From positions 1 through 51,218 of the forward strand of contig CALCHY010000143.1 in NCBI GenBank assembly GCA_937907415.1: 51,218 bases of DNA, read 5' to 3'. Position numbers and translations under genes: made by a program. The DNA comes from an uncultured Trueperaceae bacterium. GTDB lineage: Bacteria > Deinococcota > Deinococci > Deinococcales > Trueperaceae. The notes under the pieces were generated by a model. That model did not search any database. It was not told the DNA's origin and worked only from the letters and a program-made list of their open reading frames with translations. Of the stretch, positions 8,100 through 17,808 are shown one piece after another; position 1 is the stretch's first letter; every line of letters begins with the position of its first letter.

Positions 8100-8185
8100 C
8101 TTATGTTGAGGCGACTGCGCGCTGGGACTTAGCCTTTGGTCCTCACGTAACGCGCCTACGCATCACGAGCCGGGCCGCGTATCTC

Positions 8186-11100
8186 TCAGCGCTGGTCACA
8201 AGACGAACTGCCGTCTGTAAGGTTAAGGAGGATCCCTCCGTTCGCAGCGGCCAAGGCAACGAGGTCGTCATACGGTGCGCTGGAGGTAGTGCCGACCAGG
8301 AGGGCGATATCACATCCATAGTTCTCGCTCACGCCTGTTCCGGTTTCTCTCCAAGTGTTGCCACTAAAATCGACTAACGCGCCGTCAACAACCCAACCTC
8401 TCGTTCCGAACACGCGGTTATTGGTTACGCGACCGGCTACACCGGGGTTGAAGTAAGCCGGCTGCCGGAGACCATGGATGGTGTTGCCATCGATGGTTAC
8501 GTTCTGAACACCAGGCGAGACCTCTATTGCGCGACTCACCGCGCCATCGCCGTCGGCATACACACCGGAGAAGCTATTGTTTCGGATCGAGACGTCCGCG
8601 CCTTTGATGCCGATCAGGTTCTGCGGGTTCGTTCCGCCGAGGCTAATGAGACTTAGGCCTTCGATGGTGGTTCCTGAGCCGTAAACATCGAAGTAGATGC
8701 TCGGGCCGCTAGCGGGAGCCGAGACCTCGGCGGCCCAGCTCTGTCCCCGCATAGTTAGCGCCTTGCTGCCTGGAATGCTGATAGTGCTGTCAAGCACATG
8801 CGAGCCATCGCTAACGTGGATCGTGTCGTTGGCGGCGGCGGCGCTTACGGTGGTAGCAAGGGAGCGGCTGGCTATGGCGTACACGCTGTCAGGCGCTAAG
8901 TGAATGATGCCAAGCCTTGCATCGCTGGTTCCGTGCCGCAGCCTGGCCTCGATCTCGAAGTTGTCGTCGGGCACGCGGTAGCCGTCGATGATGTTCGTTG
9001 CGTTAGTGGCGTCGACGTCCGATAGGGTGTAGTTCGCGATAGTGAACTCACCAGAGCCCGCGATGTGGAGCCCGCGTAGCACCGTGGACGCTGCGCCGGT
9101 GGTGAAGACAGAGGCGGGTTCCAAGACCTTGGCTTCGCCGAGGCGGATGGCGCGATAAGCGCCCGTGATGGTGATGTCATTCAGCACCAGATTGCTAAGC
9201 GCTGCGGGGTTGGTGGCGTAGCCACCGTCGTCGCGGACAGCGATTGCTAGCGCAGCGGCATTGATGTGTGTGGGAGTTGTGGCGCCGCTGTAGTCTGCCG
9301 TCGCGTTGGACCAGCCCGAGTCGTTGATCTCGATGTTGCTGAGGGTCACGGTGCCGTGGTCGTGGTACTTGAGGTTCAGTTCTAATGCAGTGGAAGGAGG
9401 TGTCTCGACGTTGTCGGGCCCGTAGCCGTTGCCTACGCGGTTCATCACGATGTTCTGGATGGTGGAGTCGGTGAACGCCTCCAGGTACATGCCCTTATGC
9501 GCCACGTCGGCGAACGTTAGGCCATCGAACGTGACGTGGCGAGCGGGGGTGGGGTTGGTCTTGCCGTGCTGTAAGAGGATTCCAGAGTTCGTATCGTGGA
9601 TGCTGCTGTCTTCGAAGCGTAGGCCGTCGATGTTGTGCAGGGTTGGGGTGCGGATCGCGATGCGGCTGCTGCTGAACTCGAGGTCGTGCAGGTAGGCACC
9701 GGGCGCATTTCCTAGGTTCACATCAGCGTAGTAGTCCTGCAGATGTAGGCCGCTGATCTCGATGTTTGCTGCGCTGAGACTAAAGCCGTAGTCGAATCCT
9801 GACGTAGTGTCGAGTCCGTCTGGGTTGTTACCTTGGATGACGGTCGTGCCCGCGCTGGCACCAACGATTTTCAGGCTCGGTGTGCCTACGTTGACGCCGC
9901 TGCTGGTGTGCGTTCCTGCTTCGATGTTGATGGTCGCGCCTGCTGAGGCGGCGTCAACGGCCGCCTGGATGGATAGCCCTTGAGGGACCGTGAACGCGAG
10001 TAGGTCAGCTGCGTCAAGCGCCGAGACTTCCTGCACGGTTGTCTGAGTGGGGTCGCAGAACTCGGTGGCGAGGGCTGTGGCTTCGGTCAAGTTCTTCACG
10101 TAGTACGTGTACTGTGTCCCCGAGGCCGTGCAGCTGGACGTGTCGCGAGCCGTGAGAGGGGTCGGGTTGCGGACGGCGTAACCGTAGCCGAGGGCCGGGT
10201 CGAGGCTGAGGCCCGTGACCTCGCGGCCGGAGTAGATCTCCGTCATCACGCCAACTAGATCGGAGTGGCTGCCGCCCGAGATTGTGATGTTCCGCGAGTC
10301 ATTGTTCGCGTACTCCTGGGCGGTCTTGGTGGTCTCGACGCTGATGCCGACCGTGTTGTTACTCGTGGTGACGTTTCTGAGGAGGGCATTGTGGGTGCTC
10401 TTGAGGTTAATACCGATGCCTTCATTGCCGGCATTAACGTTCTTCACGGTGACGTTCTCGAGGACGGTGCCGTTCGTGGTGTTGATGGAGAGGCCCATCT
10501 GCCGAGCGCCGTCAACTGTGACGTTCCTGATGACTAGTCCCTGCAGGACCTTCGTGGCAACTGGGTTCCCTGCGGCGTGAATGCCGCGTCCCTGAACGCT
10601 ACCAGCGCCTGGGCCTTCAAGCGTGAAGCTCTCTAACGTGACGCGGTCCGCGGTTACTTCCATTCCGTAGCCAGGCACCGGGCCGCTCGGCCTGTTGGCA
10701 TTGAGGATCGTGCCCGCTTCGCTTTCGCCGCGAAGAGTGAGGCTCTTCATGATGTTCAGCGTCGGTAGGTCGTAAGTGCCGTCTTGAACGTAGATGGTGC
10801 CGCCCTCGTTCACAGCGTTCATGGCTGCGGCGATGGTGGCGAACGGCTTGTCCGCGGCGCCGGTGGCGGTGGCGTTGTTACCGCTGGTGCTGACGTACAC
10901 GAACGAGAGGTTCTGGGTCTCGGCGGAGCGGCCTTCGTTACCGGAGGCGTCTAAAGCGATCGCCTGGAAGCTGCGATTACTGTCGGGCGTGGGCGTAAGG
11001 TCCGCGTGGAACGAGCCGGTTCCAGCCTGGAAGATGATCAGCGCTGCGCCTATGCTGACCTCGCTGTCATCGGTGCTAGCAACCAGTTCAGGCCCATCGT

Positions 11101-12019
11101 AGATCTGCACTTTGACGATAGCCACATTATCGTCCGCTACGCCTTCTATCCGGCCGGTAGTGGGATTGAAACCTAGTACCTCTACTGTGGGCGGCTGGAC
11201 GTCGACCGCCAGGCTGCCTACACTCGCCGGCACGCACTCGAGCGTGAAGGGAGCGATTGGGCTTGTTTCATTTGTGTTGAATGATCCGCTTGTCTCCCGA
11301 ACGCCCGTCACCGCGCCCGTTACCCCTACGTCGGTGCATGCGCTTGCGGCTTTGATGCGTATGCCGCGGTTGCTCTCACTTAGCTGCGTGCCGCCACTTA
11401 CGGTGTCGTAGGCTGTTTCGAAGTCACCGATCGGCACCTGGAGGTCGGGGTGCCCGTTAGCAGCTACGAACAGCATTAGGTCGAGCTCCATCCCCGGTGT
11501 CGCGTAATGCGTCGGGAAGCGCGGCGTCAGAGTGGCGGCACCGAGCACGGACTTGAGCCGGATCGCGACCGTTCCGTTCACGTTCACGTGTTGGCTGCGG
11601 CGATCGTAGCCGATGGCGTTGTCGCTTGTGCTGAAACTCACCGACTCGAAGGTGTACGGGTTGCCGGCGGCAGGAAGAAGCACGGTGGCGCTACTGCTCG
11701 CGGTGGTGAGTTCAATGACTGCTTCGAGGCCGCTGGGATCGGCCGTGTAGGCGCTGCCGTCTAAACGGAAGGCGACCGCGTCGCCAGAGCGATCGAGTAC
11801 GCGTACGCGTACTTCCCGCAGGTTGATAGTGCCGTTACTGGGGTCGAAGGGTAATCCGGCCGGGCTCAGTTCATCGCTTGCGGCATTGCCGGTGTCGAGG
11901 GTGACGCTCAAGCGGACGAACCCGCCTGGCGTTACCACCGTTGGCTGTGGTTGCGTGCACGCTGCTAATAGCAGAGCCATCGATAAGAGTGCGAGCGTGA
12001 CGAAGTTTCTAGGCTTCAT
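8186..12019 (-). CDS. Giant lipoprotein with right-handed beta-helix repeats
   Basis: The 1277-residue protein begins with a type II signal peptide ending in LLLAAC, so Cys21 should be lipidated and the protein held on an outer face of the envelope. Residues about 30-270 form a module shared with the neighbouring lipoprotein at 12226. An Ig-like segment follows (PPTVEVLGFNPTTGRI, about 275-370). The remainder has repeated parallel beta-helix rungs in at least three blocks, each opening with a phrase such as KPFATIAAAMNAV-GGTIYVQDGTY (residues about 385), GLSIQAAVDAASAGATINIE (about 690) and a similar one near 1070. Such folds occur in polysaccharide lyases, adhesins and stalk-like surface proteins; no lyase motif is seen, so a structural or binding role is likeliest. 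AAGGAAGGAAG precedes the ATG. A weak hairpin lies after the stop. Confidence 0.85.
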   Translation of the reverse strand: MKPRNFVTLALLSMALLLAACTQPQPTVVTPGGFVRLSVTLDTGNAASDELSPAGLPFDPSNGTINLREVRVRVLDRSGDAVAFRLDGSAYTADPSGLEAVIELTTASSSATVLLPAAGNPYTFESVSFSTSDNAIGYDRRSQHVNVNGTVAIRLKSVLGAATLTPRFPTHYATPGMELDLMLFVAANGHPDLQVPIGDFETAYDTVSGGTQLSESNRGIRIKAASACTDVGVTGAVTGVRETSGSFNTNETSPIAPFTLECVPASVGSLAVDVQPPTVEVLGFNPTTGRIEGVADDNVAIVKVQIYDGPELVASTDDSEVSIGAALIIFQAGTGSFHADLTPTPDSNRSFQAIALDASGNEGRSAETQNLSFVYVSTSGNNATATGAADKPFATIAAAMNAVNEGGTIYVQDGTYDLPTLNIMKSLTLRGESEAGTILNANRPSGPVPGYGMEVTADRVTLESFTLEGPGAGSVQGRGIHAAGNPVATKVLQGLVIRNVTVDGARQMGLSINTTNGTVLENVTVKNVNAGNEGIGINLKSTHNALLRNVTTSNNTVGISVETTKTAQEYANNDSRNITISGGSHSDLVGVMTEIYSGREVTGLSLDPALGYGYAVRNPTPLTARDTSSCTASGTQYTYYVKNLTEATALATEFCDPTQTTVQEVSALDAADLLAFTVPQGLSIQAAVDAASAGATINIEAGTHTSSGVNVGTPSLKIVGASAGTTVIQGNNPDGLDTTSGFDYGFSLSAANIEISGLHLQDYYADVNLGNAPGAYLHDLEFSSSRIAIRTPTLHNIDGLRFEDSSIHDTNSGILLQHGKTNPTPARHVTFDGLTFADVAHKGMYLEAFTDSTIQNIVMNRVGNGYGPDNVETPPSTALELNLKYHDHGTVTLSNIEINDSGWSNATADYSGATTPTHINAAALAIAVRDDGGYATNPAALSNLVLNDITITGAYRAIRLGEAKVLEPASVFTTGAASTVLRGLHIAGSGEFTIANYTLSDVDATNATNIIDGYRVPDDNFEIEARLRHGTSDARLGIIHLAPDSVYAIASRSLATTVSAAAANDTIHVSDGSHVLDSTISIPGSKALTMRGQSWAAEVSAPASGPSIYFDVYGSGTTIEGLSLISLGGTNPQNLIGIKGADVSIRNNSFSGVYADGDGAVSRAIEVSPGVQNVTIDGNTIHGLRQPAYFNPGVAGRVTNNRVFGTRGWVVDGALVDFSGNTWRETGTGVSENYGCDIALLVGTTSSAPYDDLVALAAANGGILLNLTDGSSSCDQR

Positions 12020-12225
12020 GCTTCCTTCCTTCTTCGGCTATTCGGCCGCCGAGGGTGACGCTGTAATGCGCTAGTTAAGACGTGTGCCGGATACTCGCCG
12101 CTAGTGCGGCATCGGTGTTCTCGCGTGATTGATGAGGGGTGGCGCCTAGCAATTAGGATCAGGTTCTACCGGCGCGCCTGGTACGCCCTCGGGTCGTTTC
12201 CGGTTGTTGCGCGGGTCCTCCTTCG

Positions 12226-13383
12226 CTAGGGGATGGTCACTTCAAGCTCCGCTCTCGCCTCGTTACCGCTGCGGTCGAGGGCCAGCAGCGTTACGGAGTG
12301 GATGCCGGATGAAAGCGTCAATAGGGTAGTGAAGGTAACTCCCCCGCCGCTGAACACGACCCCGGGGAGGTCAGCTGCAGTCACCCCCGTGGACGCCAGC
12401 AGGAGTGGCCCGTCGTACACGTCCACGCGAGCGACGCCGAAGTCGTCATCGACGGCGCCAGTAAGGGTGCGCGTTACGGGGTCAAAGCTAAGTTGCGTGA
12501 TGCTCGGGGGCTCAAGGTCGATCGAGAGACTCGAGCTGAAACGCAAGTGGAGGTCGGCAGTGATGGTACCAGCGGCGACATTGTCGCCAGCTAGGACTGT
12601 GCCCTTGAGGTTGCCGCGGATGACCAGGTCGCCCCCGCTTCGCTGCCCGGCGCGCACGCGTAAACCTCGGTTGCTGCTCGCGGTAGCGATGCCGTTGGCG
12701 ATGTAGTAACTGGCTTGGAAGTCAACGGTTGGCACGGTCAGGTCTGGACGGCCTGGAGGGAAGGCGTGCAGCATCACGTCAATTTCCTGCCCGGGCAGCA
12801 GCTGTCGTGTGGGCAATCGCGGCGCGAGGTGGGCGGCTCCCAGGATTGTCTCTAGTTGGAGAACGACGTCCAACTCTTGGCGCAGAGCGACGCGGTTCGT
12901 GCTGGTCGCGTGAGCGACTCGGTTCCCGTCCTCGTCGAAAACATCAGCCGTGAACTCGTAAGTTCTCTCCGGTGGGAGCGTGATGGTGGTCCTCGCCTGT
13001 GCGGGGGTAATACTGATCATCTCGTATTCGCCACTGCTGCGCGCTACGCCATCGGCGTCAAAACGGACAGTCCGTCCTGATTCATCCCGGACACGCACGT
13101 CCACCCGCATGCGCTCGAGGTGGCCTGCGCTCGTTAACGGCCCACCCATCGAAGACAACGTTACTCGGGAGCCCGGCACAGGTGACCGGCCGCCTCCGGC
13201 TTCGCAAGCCACGAGCAAGCTGGCCACTAGCGCAGCGAGAAGTAATCCGACCAGCGGTCTCTGGTGCGGGCGCGGCGGCGTTACGGGCGGTACCGTGGTC
13301 TCACCGCGAGGACTTCTGGTGAGGCGCCGTCCGACGTTCGCGTGTCTGCGTGAATTTCGCCCCAGCTTGTGGGTCACGTACAT
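12226..13383 (-). CDS. Lipoprotein homologous to the N-terminal module of the adjacent beta-helix protein
   Basis: The 385-residue protein has a long, basic leader followed by a hydrophobic segment and lipobox LLVAC near residue 60, so it is probably a lipoprotein. From there to the end it parallels the first 370 residues of the protein at 8186: LGAAHLAPRLPT matches LGAATLTPRFPT, PGRPDLTVPTVDF matches NGHPDLQVPIGDF, ASSNRGLRVRA matches ESNRGIRIKA, and VARVDVYDGPLLLAST matches VKVQIYDGPELVAST. It lacks the beta-helix part. The two genes are 206 bp apart in the same direction, which points to duplication of the module. Function is unknown. The start is uncertain: the 59-residue leader is unusually long, but no closer start codon was found. 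Confidence 0.78.
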   Translation of the reverse strand: MYVTHKLGRNSRRHANVGRRLTRSPRGETTVPPVTPPRPHQRPLVGLLLAALVASLLVACEAGGGRSPVPGSRVTLSSMGGPLTSAGHLERMRVDVRVRDESGRTVRFDADGVARSSGEYEMISITPAQARTTITLPPERTYEFTADVFDEDGNRVAHATSTNRVALRQELDVVLQLETILGAAHLAPRLPTRQLLPGQEIDVMLHAFPPGRPDLTVPTVDFQASYYIANGIATASSNRGLRVRAGQRSGGDLVIRGNLKGTVLAGDNVAAGTITADLHLRFSSSLSIDLEPPSITQLSFDPVTRTLTGAVDDDFGVARVDVYDGPLLLASTGVTAADLPGVVFSGGGVTFTTLLTLSSGIHSVTLLALDRSGNEARAELEVTIP

Positions 13384-14034
13384 CCCCTGACGACCTAGGC
13401 GTTGGTTCGTCGATACCGCCTCGGGTCTTCAGGGCAGATCAACTGTCACCGTGTCAGTAGGATTCTGGCTCTCGAACATTACCCGTTTGTAACGGGGCTG
13501 AAATTCTGTGAGATAGCCTTGGTGACGTCGCCCGCTTCTTGACGTAATCAGCACGACGTCTGCCGACGCCCACGTTGACGGCTCGGATCGGACAGTGTCC
13601 TGACCGTCCGGTCAAATGCTTGGTGCTGACCACAATGAGGTTGGAAGAGAGCAGGGCGGCTACTAGCCCGAACCAGCAGCCGCCCTTCGGAAGGGGCCAG
13701 CCTCACTCGGGGGTTGTGAGGATGGCTAAGAGAGTGAGGTCGAACTCACGCGGTTCGCGTGGAACCTGAAGAGCCGACTCACCTATTCTCGAAAACGACT
13801 GTTACCCGAATATGACGGTCTCCAGTTACTGAGGCAGCTTGCGCGGACCACTCCGGGCGACAGGGGATGGAAGCCCGACCCTAATTGCACCTAGGGTTCA
13901 AGCTGGCGCTCCCTTCCTAGGCTTCGCGGGTCATTAGGTTCGCCTGAAACCGCATTGAGGCCGCGGGCGCCAGTAGGATCGTCGCCCAACACCTGAAACA
14001 TTGGCGTTATCCGCCAGCAGCTCGTTAACCAGGC
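13384..14034. other. 650-bp intergenic region with two inverted repeats
   Basis: No convincing gene is present. CCCGTT-TGT-AACGGG (13482-13496) could form a hairpin about 100 bp upstream of the lipoprotein start. TGACCG-TC-CGGTCA (13601-13614) is a perfect 14-bp palindrome of the kind bound by TetR-family repressors, although no TetR gene is nearby. The promoter of the lipoprotein gene at 13383 must lie here, but no box is convincing. Confidence 0.45.
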
Positions 14035-15096
14035 TCAGTAGCTTTGACTACGGCAGTTCACTGCGTAGGTGTAGGGATCAATTGTGCAGTTGCTCTGGAA
14101 GCTGAGGCGCCCCCCGTAGTAGCAAGTCATGGCGCTGCCTGAGAGCGTGGTACTTGATACGCAACCATCACTGGGGGTCCTACTAGTCGAGGCAGCAGGA
14201 CGATTTGCGACAGCGGCAGGCCGGAAGCTAGCGAGTAGTTCGGCTTTCTCTGTGCCCTCTTCTGACTTGTCAAGTTGAGCGTACATAAGCGCAGTCCAGC
14301 CGGTGCTGTCCCATGCGTCTCGGTTCGCTCCCGCCAGAATTAGGGCTCGGATGCTGTCGGGGAGCCCGTCCTTAGCCGCGTGAATGAGCGGCGTCTGGCC
14401 ATCGCGATCTATGGCGTTGGGGTTTGCACCGGCGTTCAAGAGGAGCTGTAGGTTCTCGGTCGCTTCAATGCTGGCGGCGTACATAAGGGCTGTTCGACCT
14501 TGTTCGTCGACCGCCTCGAGGTTCGCGCTAGCGTTCAGCTGGTTGACGATATCCTGCGTGCTACCGTCCCGAACGGCGAGCATCAGTGCTGTCACAACAC
14601 CGTCAGATTCCGGCGCGACTGGTTCGTCGTCGGAGGCAGAACCAGAAGTCTCCGCTTGGACGGCTGCCGCTGAAAGAAGCTCGACCATCTCAGGCGAACC
14701 AAAGCTCATGGCAAGATCAAGCGCAGTCATGCTGGAGCGATTGCGAAGGTCAGGGTCGGCACCCGCCTCCACGAGGGCGCGGACATTCTCAACCGGCCCG
14801 TGACGCGCGGCGTACATTAAGGCGGTCCAACCGGCCTTGTCTTGCGCATCAAGGTGAGCGCCCGCCCTAATAAGCTCTGCCACGATCTCCACGTGCCCGA
14901 GATTGTTGGCATTCATGAGTGCGGTGAGCCCATATTCATCGCGCACGTCGAGCGCGGCACCCGCCGCAATTGCGATACGAACTTGCTCGGGCGTCGCGGT
15001 CTTGACCAGCTCGCTGAGGTTGGTTTGGGACCTGGCGGTGGCGAAGGAGAAGATTAGTAGTAATGGAGCTACGCTCCGGGTTAAGTAGACACGCAT
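14035..15096 (-). CDS. Secreted ankyrin-repeat protein
   Basis: The 353-residue protein has a Sec signal peptide (MRVYLTRSVAPLLLIFSF, cleavage probably after ARS) and then about seven ankyrin repeats in two groups, residues about 30-155 and 175-300. Typical repeat cores are DEYGLTALMNANNLGHVEIV, DKAGWTALMYAARHG and DRDGQTPLIHAAKDG. A linker rich in Ser and acidic residues (about 155-170) divides the groups. The C-terminal tail holds four cysteines (GCVSSTT ... MTCYYGG ... SNCTID ... VNCRS), able to form disulphides in the periplasm or outside the cell. It probably acts through protein-protein contacts. The start was placed at the Met preceded by AAGGAGAG; an upstream Met lacks this signal. 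Confidence 0.87.
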   Translation of the reverse strand: MRVYLTRSVAPLLLIFSFATARSQTNLSELVKTATPEQVRIAIAAGAALDVRDEYGLTALMNANNLGHVEIVAELIRAGAHLDAQDKAGWTALMYAARHGPVENVRALVEAGADPDLRNRSSMTALDLAMSFGSPEMVELLSAAAVQAETSGSASDDEPVAPESDGVVTALMLAVRDGSTQDIVNQLNASANLEAVDEQGRTALMYAASIEATENLQLLLNAGANPNAIDRDGQTPLIHAAKDGLPDSIRALILAGANRDAWDSTGWTALMYAQLDKSEEGTEKAELLASFRPAAVANRPAASTSRTPSDGCVSSTTLSGSAMTCYYGGRLSFQSNCTIDPYTYAVNCRSQSY

Positions 15097-15429
15097 CGGG
15101 CTCTCCTTGCACGCTGCGCCATCGTGCGGCGGGACTGCCGGGCGCTCAGCTTGCACTCTAGCGCGGCACCGCTGGCCACTTGGTCTCGCTAGGATCTTCG
15201 GACAATCTTCTGCCTTGGCGGACGCGTCCGACCTCGACTACATGAACGGACACGAGCCCGTGGGCGCTCCGGTGGTAGGAGCAGCCTGACGAGGCGACAA
15301 GAGCGCGCTTCCTCGTAATGCCAGAGCAGGAAGGCATCGCCTTGACCTCCGTGGCCTGTTCTCGACCCCACTTCCCACCCTCTAGAAACTTCGGGGCTTC
15401 TCCCGCGGCTGCTCTCGCTTCGGCCCCGC
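15097..15429. other. Gap between ankyrin and kinase genes
   Basis: This 333-bp stretch contains open frames that are shadows or lack protein character. It should hold the 3' end of the kinase transcript and the promoter of the ankyrin gene, both on the minus strand. No clear terminator or promoter was found. Confidence 0.3.
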
Positions 15430-16695
15430 CTACACCGATTCTTCCTCGGCGTTGCCCTGGGGTTGCCCTCGTGCGTTTCCGGCGGGGAGCTCGACCGTGA
15501 AGACGCTCCCTCGGCCGATGCGGCTCTCGGCGTTAAGGCTGCCTCCAAGGGCGTTAGCTAGGGCGCGAGATACGGCTAGCCCGAGGCCAGCGCCCTCGAC
15601 GTCCGCCGGCACGTTGAGTCGATCGAACGGCTCGAACAGGCGTGGAATCTGGCTCCGGGGAATACCCGGACCGTTGTCGGCAACTTGAACCTGCACCGCA
15701 CCTTGACTCACGCGCGAGGCGTTCACGCTAACGAGCCCACCTGGCGAGTTGAACTTGATTGCGTTACTGAGGAGGTTCGCCAAGATCTGCTCGAACCGAC
15801 CGAGATCCGTCAATGCGACTAACTCCTCGGCGACATCGACATGCACCTGCAAGCCCTTCTCCTTCGCTTCCGGTCGGATGGCGTCCACGCTCTTCTTGAT
15901 GACCGACGAGAGCTTGACTGCTTGCATCTGCAACGTGATCTTGCCACTGTCTACGGTGGTCAACTCAAGCACGCGATTGATTAGGCCAAGCAACTGCCTG
16001 CCGCCAGAGAGGATGCGATTGACGAAACCCGCTTGGGTTGACGTGAGCGGCTCCATCTCTAGGAGCTGCGCGAAGCCCAGTACGCTGCTAAGTGGTGTCC
16101 GCAAGTCGTGACTCATCCGCGACAAGAACGCGCTCTTGGCGCGCTGCTCCGCCTTCGAGTCATGCACCAAACGCTTCGCATCGCGCACCTCGAGCGCCAA
16201 ACGGTCCCGCGACCACGCGCCGCTCAACGCTGGGCTGATGAGCTCTACCAGATCGGCGAAAGCACGCTTCTCTCCTGGAGAGAAGCGTGGCTTGGCCAGC
16301 ACGAGAACCGGCTGGAACCCTTCTGACACCTGCAGGGCGGCTTGCAGTATCACCTTGCTAGTAGGCTGGCCCCCAATAACGGACTCCGTCCAGATGAACC
16401 TATCTGGCGCGGCACGCGCCTCACGCTGCGTTGCGTTCTTCAACGCCTCAAGCACATCTGGGGTCGGGTCCGTGCCGACCTCCACCAGGAGCACTGGTGG
16501 AGTGATGGACAGGTCCTCGAAGACGTAAGCAGCTTCCGCCTGAAACGCCTCCTTGATGTGCCAGGCCAGCACCTGAAGGCTGGCGTGATACGCGCCAGCC
16601 TTCAGCACATCCGGCAACACGCCCTTCAAGAGCTCTGGTAGGTTCGGTCCGTCCTCGGCTTCAGTTCCGGCCCTAGTTGCTGGCTGAGATCCCAT
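15430..16695 (-). CDS. Sensor histidine kinase, cytosolic
   Basis: The 421-residue kinase would autophosphorylate on His and pass the phosphate to a response regulator. The N-terminal 150 residues look like a GAF-type sensor without membrane segments. A short coiled-coil leads to the HisKA domain with the phospho-acceptor in MSHDLRTPL (His near residue 194). The HATPase domain is complete: N box ILANLLSNAIKFN, G1 VADNGPGIP, F box RLFEPFDRL and G2 GAGLGLAVS. It lies 12 bp after the HD-GYP gene and is the second gene of that operon. The HD-GYP partner cannot be phosphorylated in the usual way, so the divergent OmpR-type regulator at 18036 is a better candidate substrate. Confidence 0.92.
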   Translation of the reverse strand: MGSQPATRAGTEAEDGPNLPELLKGVLPDVLKAGAYHASLQVLAWHIKEAFQAEAAYVFEDLSITPPVLLVEVGTDPTPDVLEALKNATQREARAAPDRFIWTESVIGGQPTSKVILQAALQVSEGFQPVLVLAKPRFSPGEKRAFADLVELISPALSGAWSRDRLALEVRDAKRLVHDSKAEQRAKSAFLSRMSHDLRTPLSSVLGFAQLLEMEPLTSTQAGFVNRILSGGRQLLGLINRVLELTTVDSGKITLQMQAVKLSSVIKKSVDAIRPEAKEKGLQVHVDVAEELVALTDLGRFEQILANLLSNAIKFNSPGGLVSVNASRVSQGAVQVQVADNGPGIPRSQIPRLFEPFDRLNVPADVEGAGLGLAVSRALANALGGSLNAESRIGRGSVFTVELPAGNARGQPQGNAEEESV

Positions 16696-16707
16696 GTGCG
16701 CCCCCGT

Positions 16708-17775
16708 CTAGGCTCGTGCGGCTCCGGACTTGAACGCCTGGCGGCGGATGAAGGCCTCAACCACCTGCGGATCGAACTGCGTTCCCGCCCCAGCACGTAG
16801 CTCCTGCAATGCCTGCTCGCGCGGCAGCGCGGTCCGATACGGCCGATCATTCGTCATCGCATCGAAAGCGTCACACACCGCGACGATCCGCGCCTCAATC
16901 GGGGTGTCCTCCCCTACCAGCCCATGAGGGTAGCCCGTCCCGTCCCACCTCTCGTGATGTGATAACGCAATGTGCTCAGCCATCTGCACGAGCGGTGACG
17001 TTCCCCCGCTGAGCACGAGCGCGCCGACACTCGGATGCGCCCTAACCAAAGCGATCTCGTCCTCGTTCAATGGGCCCGGTCGGCTCAGCACGCTCTCAGA
17101 GACCACGACTTTCCCTAAGTCATGCAGTCGCGCAGCCCGCCGAATGTTATCAACCGTCTCCTGCGGCAGCCCCAACTCCGCCGCTACGTCGCCAGACATC
17201 TTCGCCACTCGCCAAGTGTGCTGAGACAAAGCATCGTCCGAATGATCGATGATGCGAGCGATCCTCGCCAGCATCTCAATCTGTGCCTGCTCCGCCTGCA
17301 ACTGCACCTCGCCTAGCCTGTCAACCAACTGCGCCGTGATTCGCTGCGCCTTACTCAAAGCCCGCCGCGCATTGATCAAGTTCCTCACCTTGACCAAGAA
17401 CTCGATGGCTTCGAAAGGCCTCAGCACAAACTCCCTAGCGCCAAGCGCTAACGCGGCCCGCTTCGTGTCCAGACCATCCACGCTCGAGACCACCATCACC
17501 GGATGATCCTCCAAGCAGGCGCGCCCCAGTTCCCTCAACAACCGCAACCCATCCGGCTCCGGCCCTGAAGGACTCATGATGATTAAGTCCGGCTCGAACC
17601 CGCTGACCGCCTCACACAAGAAGGTCGGTTCCGAAAGCGGCGCCACGTTCTTGTACCCCCCACGATCCAACACCGACGTCAGCAGCTCCACACTCGCCAG
17701 CTCATCATCGACGACGAGGATCCTCGAGTGCGGATACGGCGCCGGCGGCACATTCAAGGCAACGTCTTGTAGCAT
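16708..17775 (-). CDS. Degenerate receiver domain fused to HD-GYP phosphodiesterase
   Basis: The protein of about 355 residues has an N-terminal receiver domain (about 17-135), a coiled-coil linker (about 135-175) and an HD-GYP domain. The HD-GYP part looks active: HDLGKVVVSE, HHERWDGTGYPHGL and CDAFDAMTNDRPYR are present. The receiver keeps the acidic pair (VVDDE, residues 22-24), but the phospho-acceptor Asp is Ser68 in DLIIMSPSGPEPDG and the conserved Lys is Arg119 in VLRPF. It is therefore a pseudo-receiver that may respond to binding rather than to phosphorylation. The start was placed at an internal Met with AGGG upstream; translation could begin 11 codons earlier at 17808. It is cotranscribed with the kinase at 15430. 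Confidence 0.88.
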   Translation of the reverse strand: MLQDVALNVPPAPYPHSRILVVDDELASVELLTSVLDRGGYKNVAPLSEPTFLCEAVSGFEPDLIIMSPSGPEPDGLRLLRELGRACLEDHPVMVVSSVDGLDTKRAALALGAREFVLRPFEAIEFLVKVRNLINARRALSKAQRITAQLVDRLGEVQLQAEQAQIEMLARIARIIDHSDDALSQHTWRVAKMSGDVAAELGLPQETVDNIRRAARLHDLGKVVVSESVLSRPGPLNEDEIALVRAHPSVGALVLSGGTSPLVQMAEHIALSHHERWDGTGYPHGLVGEDTPIEARIVAVCDAFDAMTNDRPYRTALPREQALQELRAGAGTQFDPQVVEAFIRRQAFKSGAARA

Positions 17776-17808
17776 GTCAGTACCCTGACGCGAGATGATT
17801 ACCCCCAT

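Noticed and set aside
16708..17775. Phosphorylation-controlled response regulator reading of the HD-GYP protein
   Set aside because: The phospho-acceptor Asp is absent (Ser) and Lys is Arg, so it is annotated as a pseudo-receiver.
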